This document shows positions 14,336 to 26,119 of a DNA stretch of 64,000 bases, in pieces (positions within the stretch are counted from its first letter, which is position 1; each line of letters opens with the position of its first letter). The stretch comes from Opeltia flavorubescens (Eukaryota > Ascomycota > Lecanoromycetes > Teloschistales > Teloschistaceae): NCBI GenBank assembly GCA_000442125.1, contig KE546967.1, positions 1,550,001 through 1,614,000 on the forward strand, in the 5' to 3' direction. A program made the position numbers and the translations under genes. Under the pieces are notes generated by a model. It was not told the DNA's origin, did not search any database, and saw only the letters and a program-made list of their open reading frames with translations.

Positions 14336-15170
14336 TTTGTAATATACTTATTGTATAGTATATTATATATAAGAAGTGTTTTCCATTTCTATAAGAAGAG
14401 AACTGACTATATACTACTATCTTAGACTAGTACTAGATAGGCCTAGTCTGTTGCGCAGTATATGATAATGTCCCCCCCTAAAAAAATTCCGTTCCAGGTG
14501 TTCAGAGTACGAGGTAGTTACGCTTGTGTGGTCTATTATGACCGTCATGTCCGTTATGTCCGTCATGTCCATCAGTGTTCTAACGGTCTAATTGACTGTT
14601 AAATCCTGCCCTCTGACTATTAAACACCTCGTCTGTTGCTAGCTGTTTGTGTAGTAGCTGCTCGTCTGTCAGAGAGGCGGTATCTGTTGTCAGACTTGCT
14701 AGTGTCCTATTTCGTCGTCGTTGGATGTCGTTGTACGTTCCTCTCAATTCTATCCCTAGATCTGACAATCCTGATCCCTTGATAGCGCGAGCGGCTTTAG
14801 CTATTATAGCTAACGCCTCATCAAGTATGTCTTCGAGTAGCGCATTTTTTGGTAGAGGGCTTGGTGAATCGAGCAGGATTGGTTCTAATTTCTGTCTTAT
14901 CGGACGGCCTGGCACCTGTGCTGCAATCTGGCTGGGCGATCTCCCTACACTAGTGGTAGATTTAGACCGCTGGTATAGACTGTAGGGTCGGTTTAGCTGT
15001 CCTAGGGTCTTAGTCGTCCGTCCTATAGACTGGTCGGATAATCCTGCTGCATTAAAGGTCGGTCGATTTGGTATCCGAGGAGCAGGTTAGTATATGGGTT
15101 GAGGCCTCTACTCCGATTGGAATGGGTTAAATGAGTGGATTTGGTCTATTGATATACGGTCTGATTCTAT
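14336..15170 (-). mobile_element. RIP-free island, unidentified insert in copy B
   Basis: About 835 bases of normal base composition inside saturated RIP sequence. On the minus strand it carries one open frame of about 168 codons (15,086-14,580). The product is rich in Ser, Pro, Arg and Leu, with an Ala/Leu-rich helical segment (LEDILDEALAIIAKAARAIK). A C7 tract on the plus strand at about 14,471-14,477 would be a polypurine tract for a minus-strand LTR element, so this may be a gag-like end of a different retroelement with part of an LTR. The family is not recognised. It replaces about 1.07 kb present in copy A (2,057-3,133) and therefore is not a clean insertion. Confidence 0.5.
14538..14576. 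repeat. Short tandem repeat (9-base unit)
   Basis: Four imperfect units of the form GTCATGTCC / GTTATGTCC lie at the end of the island reading frame. On the minus strand they encode a His-Asp-Gly-rich tail. The tract lies in unmutated DNA. Confidence 0.7.
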
Positions 15171-18100
15171 CCTTTTATATATTTAGAATTCTTTTTATAA
15201 ACGCTTTTAATATTACGTTTTCTAGTAATAACGAGATTATTATCCCGCTAAAACTATAAAATTATTTCTCTTATACTTATCGAGCTATTATTATAAGTCG
15301 TTTCGCTAGAAATAGTATCCTTTACTACTTAACGTAGGATATACTATTTATAACTAGCTATCCTAGTAATAGGATTTATTATACCTTTTTTATTAAAAGG
15401 TAGATTTCTTTTTTAAAAGCCTTTAACGGGGCTTTTATAAAATATTATTAATACTAATATATTATAAAATTTTTAGACCGGTAAACTACTATTAAATTTT
15501 TTAAAAGCGTTAGCCTCTAATAAAAATTTTTTAAACCTTCTTTTATATTCTTTATATAAATATACTATTTTTATTTTTTTTATTACCGCCGATATAGTTA
15601 ATATATTATTAATAAGAAATAGTTTCTATTATAATATAGATATTATTATTAAAGCTTTAAAATTAATTTTTTAATAATCTAGCCTTTTTAATAGAAGATT
15701 TACTAGATTCGATTTTTTAATTTAATAGAAGATTTTAAAATTTATAACTACTAATTTTATAATCTAGCGCTATTATTTACTATTAAATTATTTAATATAT
15801 ATAAATTTTTTTAAATTATTATAATTTAATTATATTTTAATAGTATATTAAATTTTTTTAAAATAGTACCGCTATTATTTAAAAACTTTAATAATAGTAA
15901 ATAGCTTTTAATTATAAATTTTATAGTTTTATTCGGCCGTTATTATTTTTTTTAATTAGAAAGCTATTAAATAGTAGACTTTATTATTATTTAATTAAGT
16001 TATAATATTAAAAATATTAAAATTTAAAATATTTATTTTAATCCGGATTTTATATACTAGATTAAAATACTTTAATAACGGTACCGTAGTAAAAGTCTTT
16101 TTTAATTTTTTAAAAGCTTCTTAAGCGGTATTATTTTATTTTAATAGTTTTAGTTTTTTATTATTCTTTATACCGACTAATAGATTAATTATAAACGCCG
16201 TAATTTTTAAATAATATTTAATAAATTACTAATAGAAATTTATTAAATTTAAAAATACCTAAATATTTTTATATAATTTTAGAATAAATTAATTTTAAAT
16301 TATATTTATCCTTTCGAAATCTATTTCTACTCTTTTAAATAATATAATATATTCTAAAAACTCTAGCTATTTTATATTAAATATATATTTTTTTAAATTT
16401 AGGAATAATTAGTATTTACAGAACCGGCGTAAAATTATATAAATATACTCCTAGTATTCCTTTTTAGAATTTAAATATATTAGGATATTATTTAGGTATA
16501 CTATATAAAAAATATTAATTATTTTTATTAATATTTTATTAATATATATTTAAAAGATTATAAAGGTATTTACTAAATTAAAAAATATAATAAAGTATTT
16601 AAAATACCTATACCTAGTATAAAATATTATTTTCTACTCGTTTTCTTATTTAATTCTAATCCGGTAGTAGATATTATATATATCTATTTTTATAAATTTT
16701 TTTATACTATATAAGCGGTCTAAAGTTTTAGTAATTAATAAAAACGGATACCGATTTTTAATTATTACTATATTTAGGCCGCGGTAATCTATATATAAAT
16801 ATAATCTACTATCCTTCTTTAATATAAATAGAATAAAAACTCTTATAGGCGAGATTAAATATTAGATTTAGCCTTTTTTAAAGATTTTTTTAAAATATCG
16901 GTGTAATTCCTTTAATTTATTATTTAATAGATTATATATTAGTTTATATAACGGCTTTTTACTTTTTATTAGATTAATAATATAATTACTAGATTTTAAT
17001 TAAAGTAACTTATTCGATTTTATTATAAAAAATATAAATTTAAAGCTTTTAATCTAATATAAAATTTTTATACTATTAATATCGATTAGATCTTTTACCG
17101 CCGATATTATTAAAGTATATATAATAAAATATACTTTTAGAAATTATTTAAAGATTTATAGACGGTCTATTTATATTTAATTAACTCTAATAAAAAAACG
17201 CTATTTTATAGCTTATATATTAATAAGCAGGCTAGTTTTATAAATTTTTAAAGTATTTAAAATTATATTATATTCGTTTAAATTAATAGCGTAGAAAAAA
17301 ATAATAGAAATTATTTATTCTATATTTTAATTATTAATATAAGTCTATTTAAAATTATAGGTTTTATAATAGTAATACTACTAGTTCTAAAGCTAGTTTA
17401 ATATAAAACAACTAGTATTTATTAAAGTAAAGCCCTATTCTACTATTTTAATTTACGAGATATAATTAATATTTAACCTTATATCTAATAGTATAAAAGC
17501 CCTTTTAATCTAATTACTTATATAAAATTAAAATACTATTTTAATTCTTTTTATTACTTTAATTAAACGATATTTAAATATTAAAACTTTATTTAAATTT
17601 AATTATTTTTTAAAGCCGTATTAGAATTTTTATTAATATTAAATTTAGTATTTTTAATAAATATTTTCTTTATTAACTTTTTTATATAAAGGTAATTAAT
17701 AAAGTAATAACCTTTTTTATAATAATTATAATATTTTATTTAGCTTAAATCCTTTAAACTAATATTTTTACTATTTTTTAATTTTATAAAGGGCCCGTTA
17801 TAGAGTTTATAATTATTTTATTTCCGTTTATCTCTTATATAATTACTATAAAGCTTCTTTAAAATTTAACTACCCTAATTACTTTAATTCGAAGAAAAAG
17901 GCTTTTTATAAAAGGTACTTATATTAATACCTTTTATAATACCTTTTATACAAGTTATTAAAACTATTTATTTATTTTTTATTTTATTTTTAGGCGTATA
18001 TTTAAATTAATATACTAGTATTTAAATATCGCGTTTAAATTTTATAATAAAATTTATTATATATTATTTTTTTAATAACTTTAATAACTAACTTTTAAAT

Positions 18101-19057
18101 ATTTTTATCTAGTTATAAAACTTCTATAGCGTTATTATATTTTATTCTAATATATAGTATTTTAATAAAAAATTTAAAAATCGGCTTTTTTTATTTAATA
18201 AAAAATTAAGTAGCTATTTATAAAAATTAAGCTAGTTTATATTAATTCTATTCATTTTTATATACTAAGTCTATTATATTAAAAGGTTACCTTTTAATAA
18301 TAATATAATAAACCGGATCTTTATTTTATCTATTAAAAATAAATCCTATAATAATTTAAATATTATATCCGCTTATAATACCTATATTTAATAGCTAGTA
18401 AAATTATCCTTTAGCGGATAATCTAGTAAAAAGGCTAGTTTAATACCTTTTAACTTTATAATAATAAAAGGTTTAATATTAATAAATAGAATAATAGGAA
18501 TAGATATATTAATAAATATATAAAGCTCTTAAAATATTATTTAAATCTATTAATAAATTATTCTAGCCTTTTTAAAGCGATAAATATATTTAATAGCCCT
18601 TTTTATTTTATATTTTAAATTTTTAATTTCCTATTCTATTTATACGTTTAAAAAAGTATTTAAAAAATCGCTATTATTATAATTACTATTAGAACTAGAT
18701 AGTAAAAAAAATAGAGTTATATTATATATTAACTTTTTACTTTTATAATAATAAGTATTAAAACCCGACGTCGGCTCTATTAAAAGAATACTACTATTCT
18801 ATTACAATTTTATAGCGTTATTAAATAATTTTATAATATATTCGTCCTAAAAAATTATTAAACTAGTTATATTAAAAAATCCGCTTATTAAATTTATACA
18901 TATAATTTCCGATTAAATATTTAAATTTTAAAAGTTAGTAATTATATTATTATTATTATTCTTATTTCTATTATAACCGCGAACTTTTCTAGTAGATATT
19001 TTTAATAATAATCTAGGCCTTCGAATATAAAAAAAAAACTTTAGAATTATAATATAC

Positions 19058-19350
19058 TAAATATAATTAAACTAATTTAAAAGCGTAAACTATTATAAAA
19101 AAACTATTTATAGTATATATATTTAAATATATTAAAAAATTAACTTTTATTTTTTAATAAAAAATAAAAGGAGATCGCTATATACCTAAAAATATATTTA
19201 CCCTATACTAGATAGTAATTACCTAAATAACCCCGCTTAAGCCCTTTAAAGGGCCCGCTATATTAGTAATTCAATATATTATCTCTATTATATAATTTCC
19301 ACCTGGGGTCCAAATACTAACTGCTTCTATAGCTTAATAGTAATAATATA
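19058..19350 (-). repeat. Right LTR of copy B, shortened
   Basis: Matches 10,405-10,705 in the same orientation but lacks the first about 170 bases of the LTR, so the element's outer end is missing. It keeps more C and G (for example ACCTGGGGTCC near 19,301) than the left LTR, meaning mutation is milder at the edge of the block. Confidence 0.7.
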
Positions 19351-19817
19351 ATAATAAAATCGGATTAAAAGGGACCTAATATATAAAAAAGCCTTCTAAA
19401 AATCGTGTACTAAAGAGGTAAAGCAATACCTAGAACGTATATTAGCTAAAAGGAAATAGCGCGTATAATTTATAAAGGGCTTAGGTAGTATTTTAATAGT
19501 ATACTATAAATACTAGTAGAGATAATAGGTAAAAAAGTAGTGTAATTCTCCTAAGCAAGCTAAATTATACTATATAGTGGATTATTCTATGTAGTGGCAG
19601 TGCCTATTAAGCGAAATTAGCTTAAAGGCATGTGGTGCGAGTAGTTCATTGACCACTCTTAAAAAGCATGTGAAAATCGGTTACGAATACGAAATTTGAT
19701 ATCCCCACACGGCAATTTCTCGATCATCTGCGTTGTATCACTTCATATTTAACATTCCGTTTCCCCTGCAGAGGCCTGATCGGGTTGTAGAAGGGGGCGA
19801 GGGGACCGGGGGTGAGG
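19351..19817. other. Transition zone and RPP1 upstream region
   Basis: The first 270 bases are moderately AT-rich and partly CA-depleted, probably an unidentified repeat remnant. From about 19,620 the composition is that of host DNA. No gene is visible; the last about 150 bases should hold the RPP1 promoter. Confidence 0.55.
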
Positions 19818-20910
19818 ATGTTTCACGATCTTAATGTACCTTATACGGCCAATCAAGCAGAGCTTCAGCGCACCCTCGCCTTTATCGCAGAACGTCAGTC
19901 CTGAATTTTCCTTGAGAAACTCGTCGGCTTTCGCTGAGACACATCTACAGTCGGCTACAATACCGTCGCGCTCTCACATCACATTACCGGGAAAATCCCA
20001 GCAGACCTGGTGTGTCTCTGATCCGTGAAATCGAATACGTATCTAACTAATGTCTCCCGCATAGACCTCGCCCATCCCTTCTCCCCTACCATTTCCAACA
20101 CCCAAATCCCTCCGCCTTCTTACACGCTGCACCCTCACTCTCTCCGACCCCTCCCAGAATCACCGCCTTACCTCCCTCGCCGCAAACTACACTCTCCTCG
20201 CCATCCGCCCTAACTCGGAGAAGAGTCTCCAGCAAGCCTGTCTCTCTCTCTCACCCATCGATCTCATATCTCTAGACTGCGGTATTCGTTATCCTTTCTA
20301 TTTCAAGCAGAAGCAGCTCGGAGCGGCTATTGAAAGAGGTGTTCGATTCGAGATTTGCTACGCGGTGGGCATTTTGGGAACTGGGGAGCAAAGGAGGAAT
20401 CTGATTAGCAATGCGACGCAACTAATTCGGGCGACGAGGGGGCGAGGGATTGTGATTAGTGGCGAAGCGGGAAGGGCGCTAGCTTGTAGGGGCCCTTGGG
20501 ATGTAGTGAATTTAGCGGCGGGTTGGGGATTAGGTAGAGAGAGGGGAGTGGAGGCTCTTCAAAGGGAAGCAAGGAGCGTGATAATTGGCGCAGAGATGAG
20601 GAAGAGTAGTTTCAGGGGGGCTGTGGATGTGGTGTTTGGAGGGGTGAAAGGAGAGGACAAAAAGGGAGGTGTAGAGGGGAAAGGAAAGGACCAGGTGAAG
20701 CAAAGCGGAAAAAGAAAGGCAGAGGATAATGAGATGGGAGAAGAGGTGGAGAAGCCGTTGTCAAAGAGGGAGATGAAAAGGAGGAAGAAGAAGGCACGGA
20801 TGGAGATGGAGATCGATGCTGGAGATGACAATGACAATACTACTGAGGCGTCCATGAAGGTGAACACGGACGACAAGGTTACTACGAATAATGAGAAAAA
20901 TAACGATTGA
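19818..20910 (+). CDS. RPP1: Ribonuclease P/MRP subunit p30 (Rpp1)
   Basis: Protein subunit of nuclear RNase P and RNase MRP, which process the 5' ends of pre-tRNAs and pre-rRNA. Exons 19818-19893, 19951-20009 and 20065-20910 give 326 residues. The ATG at 19,818 opens with MFHDLNVPY, and splicing yields FIAELGYNTVALSH, both typical of the RNase P p30 family (a TIM-barrel PHP-like fold). GVRFEICYAVGILGT and RRNLISNATQLIRATRGRG follow, also family hallmarks. Intron 2 has a CTAAC branch site. The C-terminal about 100 residues are low-complexity Lys/Glu-rich with a likely nuclear localisation signal (KREMKRRKKKAR). It is slightly longer than yeast Rpp1 (293 residues). The stop lies only 96 bases from the stop of the convergent next gene. 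Confidence 0.93.
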
Positions 20911-21006
20911 AGAGAAGGCCAATCGGGGCATCACAACACGACAATTATATACAACGGTGCCTACTGAGCCAGGGCACTCCTTTTCGAACATCAGCACTCT
21001 GTTCCT

Positions 21007-21839
21007 CTATCCGCCCACAACTACTGGAAGTCCGACCGATTGCATGAGCTGATACGTATTGATGTTGAATGCAGCGTCCTGCGCATTTTGTATCTGAGCT
21101 TGGCTGGTTGGTGGTGCTGGGTCCGTAACGATGACAGAGGGTAGTACGCCAGATTGGGATGTTGATGTGGTCGCTACACTGGTCGAAACTGGGTTCATGG
21201 ATGAAGACATCATCGCCATACTATCCTCTGAGATAGATCCACTGGAAGACGGCACAGCTACCTTGTTCGCAACACTGGCTGAAGCCATCGTCTGGAAAGT
21301 TGATAGCTGAACACTCGATATTGGGGCTGCCTGCGATGTATTTGCGGCCATTGAGAAAGCGGCTCCTTGAAAAGCCGCTGCAGGACAGAGACATGAGCAG
21401 TCACATTGTCCTGATGAGGCAGCCGGGGCTGCTTGCAAGACTGATGCACCACTTGTGGCACTCAAGCTTGGAACTGTAGAAGCCGCCGAAGCCGTGGTGT
21501 TGAGCTGATTCAAAGCTCCAGCTGTGACGACGTCCATGGTACTCTGAGGCGTTGCTGCACAAGTTCCGGGCACTGTGACAGTTTGCATAGAGACTTGGGT
21601 AACAGTGACCATTGATATTTGGGTCGTCGTCTCCGCTATGATGGGCACTGTCAACTGGAAAGACTCAACCGTGGACCTGTGATAGCCGATCAGTATTTAC
21701 AAATTCTTTCCACCGAGAAGGACTGTATAACGTACTGGCCAGGATCCATAGTAATGGCTACACTCTGCTGAAGGGTCTGGGCATCGGCAATAAATGCCAA
21801 AATTAAGAGACTTGGTATGCTCAGGCCCAGCCTGAGCAT
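21007..21839 (-). CDS. Ser/Thr-rich secreted protein
   Basis: Exons 21839-21736 and 21676-21007 (complement) give 257 residues; an ATG 15 bases upstream (21,854) would add five. The N-terminus MLRLGLSIPSLLILAFIADA is a clear signal peptide. Splicing across GTACGT..CACAG joins MDPGQ to STVESFQLTV. The body is very rich in Ser, Thr, Ala and Val (about 45-215), with a central Cys cluster CDCSCLC and no membrane anchor at the C-terminus (ends LPVVVGG). I do not recognise a named domain. The composition suggests an O-glycosylated cell-wall or extracellular protein. Exon choice is supported by a consistent frame; function is unknown. Confidence 0.75.
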
Positions 21840-21854
21840 TGCGCACCGAGTCAT

Positions 21855-22853
21855 AGCGGCTTTGGTTCGCGAAAAGGGAATATACAAAGAAAAGATCCAC
21901 GGGTATTGAAGCGAAAGAATGGGATCAAAAACGCATAGCAGCGAAGAAGGAAACGACGACTGGGAAGATGAGAAGCTCTACAGTATTCATATTGCTGCAA
22001 ATCACTCCCAGATTCGGCGGCTACCTCGAAGTGACCAGGAGGTATGATATTACAAGGCGACGAGCTTGGCGATTGGGTTTGCCTCCCTGCTCGAGCTCCT
22101 CGCTACCGAGATGAAAAGGGCTGATCCAATGAACTAAGTCCTTGGGATGTTCATTTATCGTAATGACTACAATGCAGAAAATGTCGTGGAATTTCTACTG
22201 TCACAGTGCTTTCGGCGCTTGGCCGTACACTCCATGTTTCAGAATGACGGCGGTTAATGCAGCTGTAAATGAACGTCGTCAACGTCTCAAAGCCTGTATA
22301 TTGGATCGAATTACCAGAATGGCAGAAGCCAGGTGGATGCGGCATGGTCTAGAGCACTGTCAGATCTCTGCGTCTATTCATGTGGTGTCAACTCCAGTAT
22401 TCGCAGTGGTTTGCCTCGAGATCTTGCCCTGTCTTGATGAGCGCTTTCATGCGGCTACTCTGACGTGTCCGTAGTAGAGTGTCCTTTACTCCACCGAGGT
22501 TCGTCCCTTCCACTATCTAACGATTCAGTCATGTCAGTATGGTCTTGAGAGATGCATTTCCCCGTAATTTTAGAAGTGCATCCAAAGTAGAATTAAGACG
22601 GGAGTCTCTACTGCAGATGACGGCCAGGATGTAGTGTTGATAGTGCCAGAAATGGAAGGTCAAATTCCCTGGAACAGGAGATCCACAGACTACCACCACG
22701 TGCTTGTCCACATCCCTCAATCTTCAAATTTACCCCATTTCTTTGAGTTCATGAAAAATATAGGGCGCTATATGACTGTAATAGTCACTATGTCAGCTCC
22801 ATTTCTCTCAATTGCTTCTGGTTTTGTTTCTTCTCGACAAGTGAGGCCTCATC
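21855..22853. other. Intergenic region between two secreted-protein genes
   Basis: About 1 kb separating divergent genes. A 110-codon open frame at 22,142-22,474 (+) has no recognisable protein features and looks like chance. Promoters of both neighbours must lie here. Confidence 0.5.
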
Positions 22854-23984
22854 ATGTTTTCTTTTACGTCACCTGCCGTATTTGTCCTTATGTCTCTTTG
22901 TCTTGTCAGTCTAGCAGACACAAATCTCGAATATGATCCGAAGGGTTTGTACATTCATTATTCGACCGTGACTGGCTTTTTTCTCCAAGATGACACTTCG
23001 ACCAATTCAAGCACCTTCAGCTTTACCGCTACCAATTTCGGTCTGATTAATCGCACCTACCCCACGGATACGAACTATGATCCCCGAGGCAAGAAGACAC
23101 AATGGCAGCGCTTTGCGAATCAAGTCTTCCGCCTCAATCGCGATGCTCCTCACGACACGCAATACAAATTACTTTACATGGGTCGTCATGGCGAAGGCTA
23201 CCATAATACAGCTGAGAGCTTCTATGGAACACCTGCATGGAATTGCTATTATTCTTTACTAGAGGGCAATGAGACCGTAAATTGGACAGATGCTCGAATA
23301 ACGCCGAAAGGGTTCGCACAAGCCCAGCTTGCCAATGCCTTCTGGGCCTCGGAGATCAGGAATCAAAAGATTCCTACGCCTCAGGACTACTATACCAGTC
23401 CGTTGACGCGGTGTCTTGCAACTGCCAATATCACGTTCAGCGGGCTTGACCTCCCGAGCCGCCATCCTTTCGTGCCAACGGTGAAGGAACTCTTACGTGA
23501 AGGAATCAGCGGGCATACTTGTGACCGCAGAAGTAGCAGATCTTACATCCAAAATGCTTATCCGGATTATGAGATCGAGCCTTGTTTTACCGAGACGGAT
23601 CAGTTGTGGCAGGCCTACCACAGCGAGACACGGGTGGACCAGGATATCAGGTCAAAGACTGTACTTGATGACATTTTCTCTAACAGTCGGGGGACATATA
23701 TATCGCTCACAAGTCATTCTGGAGAAATTGCGTCATTATTGAGAGGTGAGTCTTATCTTTTCGGGTTGTTGCTCGTATAGGTCCTGATTTGAAGAATAGT
23801 CTTAGGGCATCGAATTTTCCCGCTCTCCACAGGGGCTGTGATACCTGTGCTAGTGAAAGCAGAGACAATCCGAGGTTCGATGCCAACCACCGCGACTGAA
23901 CCGTATGCAGCAATCTGTACTTGCACCTCGCCTCCAGCATCGACCGCTACAACTTCGGTTTGTAGCTATGCTACAGCTGCGTAG
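22854..23984 (+). CDS. Secreted histidine phosphatase (phosphoglycerate-mutase-like)
   Basis: Exons 22854-23745 and 23806-23984 give 356 residues. A signal peptide covers residues 1 to about 21. The histidine phosphatase signature is LLYMGRHGEGYHN, with catalytic His112 in RHG; a second active-site His is His288 in TSHSGE, and YTSPLTRCLATA (180-191) is the conserved substrate-loop region. This is the fungal Pmu1-like branch. Five N-glycosylation sequons (NSS, NRT, NET, NWT, NIT) agree with secretion. The C-terminus is Thr/Ser/Ala-rich with a few Cys. The family removes phosphate from varied small substrates; the real substrate cannot be read from sequence. Intron 23746-23805 restores the frame at LRGHRIFPLSTGAVIPVLVK, as in relatives. 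Confidence 0.88.
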
Positions 23985-24645
23985 GGACTGAATATATATA
24001 AGATGTATAGTGATTGCCCAAAGACCTTCGATGGTTTTACGGCATTCTTCCGTCTATAGGAAATTGATTTCCAGACTTCAAGAAATTAATGAAAGCCTTG
24101 CTCGTACAACATGCAGAATACGATTTCTTATTATTAGTGGGAATCGAATTATCTTCAGATTAAGTAGTCTTCAAGCCAGCCAAGTTCATCCGATTTGGCG
24201 ATTCACGCTCATGTGATTGAAAACAGTTTGGATTTGATGCACGTGCCATTCCACCTCCTTGAGAAAGCATGCGTCAATGAGCTGGATTGAGATCCGTCAC
24301 ATCAAATCCGTGTTCTTCGAAGCTGACCTGTTAAGTCATTGAGGGTGTCGCTTGCAGGGTTAGCTTGACGTCATCATGATCGTGCCAAATGGCCGGAGTC
24401 GGCGAATCTCGCACCGAACGTCCCGGCCGATGCTAGTGAGATCTGAGTTGACGACATTATTTTGGCACATGGGATGCGAATACGGCGTAACGAAGATTGG
24501 GCGGATTCGGCGGAGCAGCAGGACGCCAACCGCTGGCCAGTAGTTATATCATGAGTTTCACGCCCTGAGAAGGTTTTGTAAAAGTATTAATTCCTAGATC
24601 ACATTTTCTCCACCCAAATCACACAACATCCGCAATCCATCCATC
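23985..24645. other. Intergenic region
   Basis: No gene or RNA recognised. The last about 60 bases before 24,646 are a C- and CA-rich leader (CACCCAAATCACACAACATC), typical of fungal 5' untranslated regions. Confidence 0.5.
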
Positions 24646-25784
24646 ATGACTGTCGTCCATGCGCTCGATGACTATTATCTAGCCATTACCCTTCTAATCA
24701 CTGTTGCCTACCAACTGTTCTTCTTTATCATCGCTTTCAGTCTGAAGTTTGACAAATTGACCGGTAATACGACCATCCACTTCCTGACAATTTAGGGTGT
24801 TGCTGACGGTTTTATTCAGACTTCGCCGGCGGGACAAATTTTGTATGGCTCGCCATCATTACACTTGCCTTCTCAGGCCATCATCATGCTCGCCAGATCG
24901 TGTGCTCTATATTCATCATGCTCTGGGGCGCTAGACTTTCTGGCTTCCTTCTTTTCCGAATCATCAAAACTGGTAAAGACGACCGTTTCGACGACAAACG
25001 CGACAAGTTCTTCTCGTTCCTCGGCTTCTGGGTTTTCCAAATGGTCTGGGTCTGGACCGTTTCGTTACCAGTAACCATACTCAATTCGCCAAATGTGACC
25101 AAGTTCAATCAGCCAGATTTCGGGACTGGAAGGGATGTCGCAGGTGTGATTTTGTTTGCCATTGGATTCATCCTGGAAAGCGTTTCGGACATTCAAAAAT
25201 ATCAATTCCGGAGTAATCCTGCAAACAAGGGAAAAGTTTGTGATATTGGCTTCTTTACCTGGACGAGGCATCCGAATTATTTCGGAGAGATCATCATACA
25301 ATTCTGTAAGTATTATTACTGTTCGTGACTTGAATCTACTGATCGTCTTCTAGCCATTTTCATGATTGCAGTGTCTCCTTCAGCCTACGGTTACGTGACT
25401 GGTGGGGCATTCGATGCACAATACGCGGCCATACTTGGACCATTCTTCCTGACATTGCTGCTCATGTTCGTATCCGGCCTGACACTACAAGAGCGTCCCG
25501 GTGCAAAGAAGCGTTACGAGAGTGGGAACCATTGGGAATCATTCTCAAAGTATTCGAAGCGCACAAGTATCCTGATACCATTTCCACCACAGCTATATGA
25601 GCCGATGCCCACCATTATGAAGCGGACCATATTCCTGGAATTTCCCATCTATGTCTTCGATCCGGCGAAACACGCAGATCAGAGTAAGGTTCAGGAGCGA
25701 GAGGCGGAGGAAGGGAACAATGCGAGACAAGAGGAGGGCCAACGACATGGAAGCAGTGATGGACTTGCTGATGGCCAGAGATGA
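24646..25784 (+). CDS. DUF1295 / steroid 5-alpha-reductase-like membrane protein
   Basis: Exons 24646-24763, 24820-25305 and 25354-25784 give 344 residues. At least six hydrophobic segments span the protein (first at about 10-33). The conserved end of the family is present: FTWTRHPNYFGE at the end of exon 2, followed by a membrane segment. DUF1295 proteins belong to the NADPH-dependent steroid 5-alpha-reductase / isoprenylcysteine methyltransferase-like superfamily and sit in the ER or other inner membranes. The substrate is not known. The last about 40 residues are hydrophilic, Glu/Gln-rich and specific to this copy. Splice phases agree at both introns. Confidence 0.88.
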
Positions 25785-26119
25785 GCTGGGCTCTTGCTTC
25801 AAAGACGTGGCGTCTATATTTGGTTTGTAGCGCATACCCCTTTGCGTTGCGGTTCTGGATCTCTTTTGTGTTGTATTGGACTGAGATTTCTATTGTAAAG
25901 CGAAGGTCTTTAATCACATCATTCCATTTTGAGGAAAATGTCTGAGCGAATGGTTTGCATTTGAGAATTGATCATTTCTTCCTCCATGTCTTCCGTGTGA
26001 GCCTTTGTTAGGGCGAGGCTTGTCTTTGACGCCTAACTCCTTCATCCTTGCTACAACGAGTGTCAATCATATGCCTCCATTGTCATCTTAGCAAGCTCGT
26101 CATGGACCGAGGGGTCGTT
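25785..26119. other. Convergent 3' intergenic region
   Basis: Only 335 bases between the stops of two convergent genes. No other feature is seen. Confidence 0.5.

Larger units (their letters stand above)
1..19350. other. AT-rich, RIP-mutated isochore
   Basis: The block is extremely AT-rich and almost free of CA and TG dinucleotides, with TA strongly in excess, while CC, CT and CG cytosines persist. That pattern is the known signature of repeat-induced point mutation (CpA to TpA on both strands) in ascomycetes. Apart from the 14.3-15.2 kb island there is no reading frame of gene length. Composition returns to normal over about 300 bases near 19,350-19,650, where the first host gene follows. 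The sequence itself shows the depletion; that a RIP pathway caused it is inference from the family of organisms. Confidence 0.93.
10405..19350 (-). mobile_element. Ty3/Gypsy chromovirus-like retrotransposon fossil, copy B
   Basis: Minus-strand copy of the same family as A, with an LTR at each end: left 10,405-10,870 and a shortened right one at 19,058-19,350. Going leftward from the right LTR come a gag/protease region (about 19,050-17,100), a reverse-transcriptase-like block (about 17,000-16,400), RNase H and linker down to 15,171, a foreign island at 14,336-15,170 in place of the integrase region, the chromodomain-like end (14,335-14,030), then about 3.1 kb of unassigned sequence before the left LTR. 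It is heavily RIP-mutated, with very many breaks, and is old. Confidence 0.78.

Noticed and set aside
20559-20876. Minus-strand 105-codon Ser/Phe/Leu-rich frame
   Set aside because: Antisense shadow of the low-complexity, purine-rich tail of RPP1.
22142-22474. Plus-strand 110-codon frame
   Set aside because: No signal peptide, no domain-like pattern and no plausible splice partner; treated as chance.
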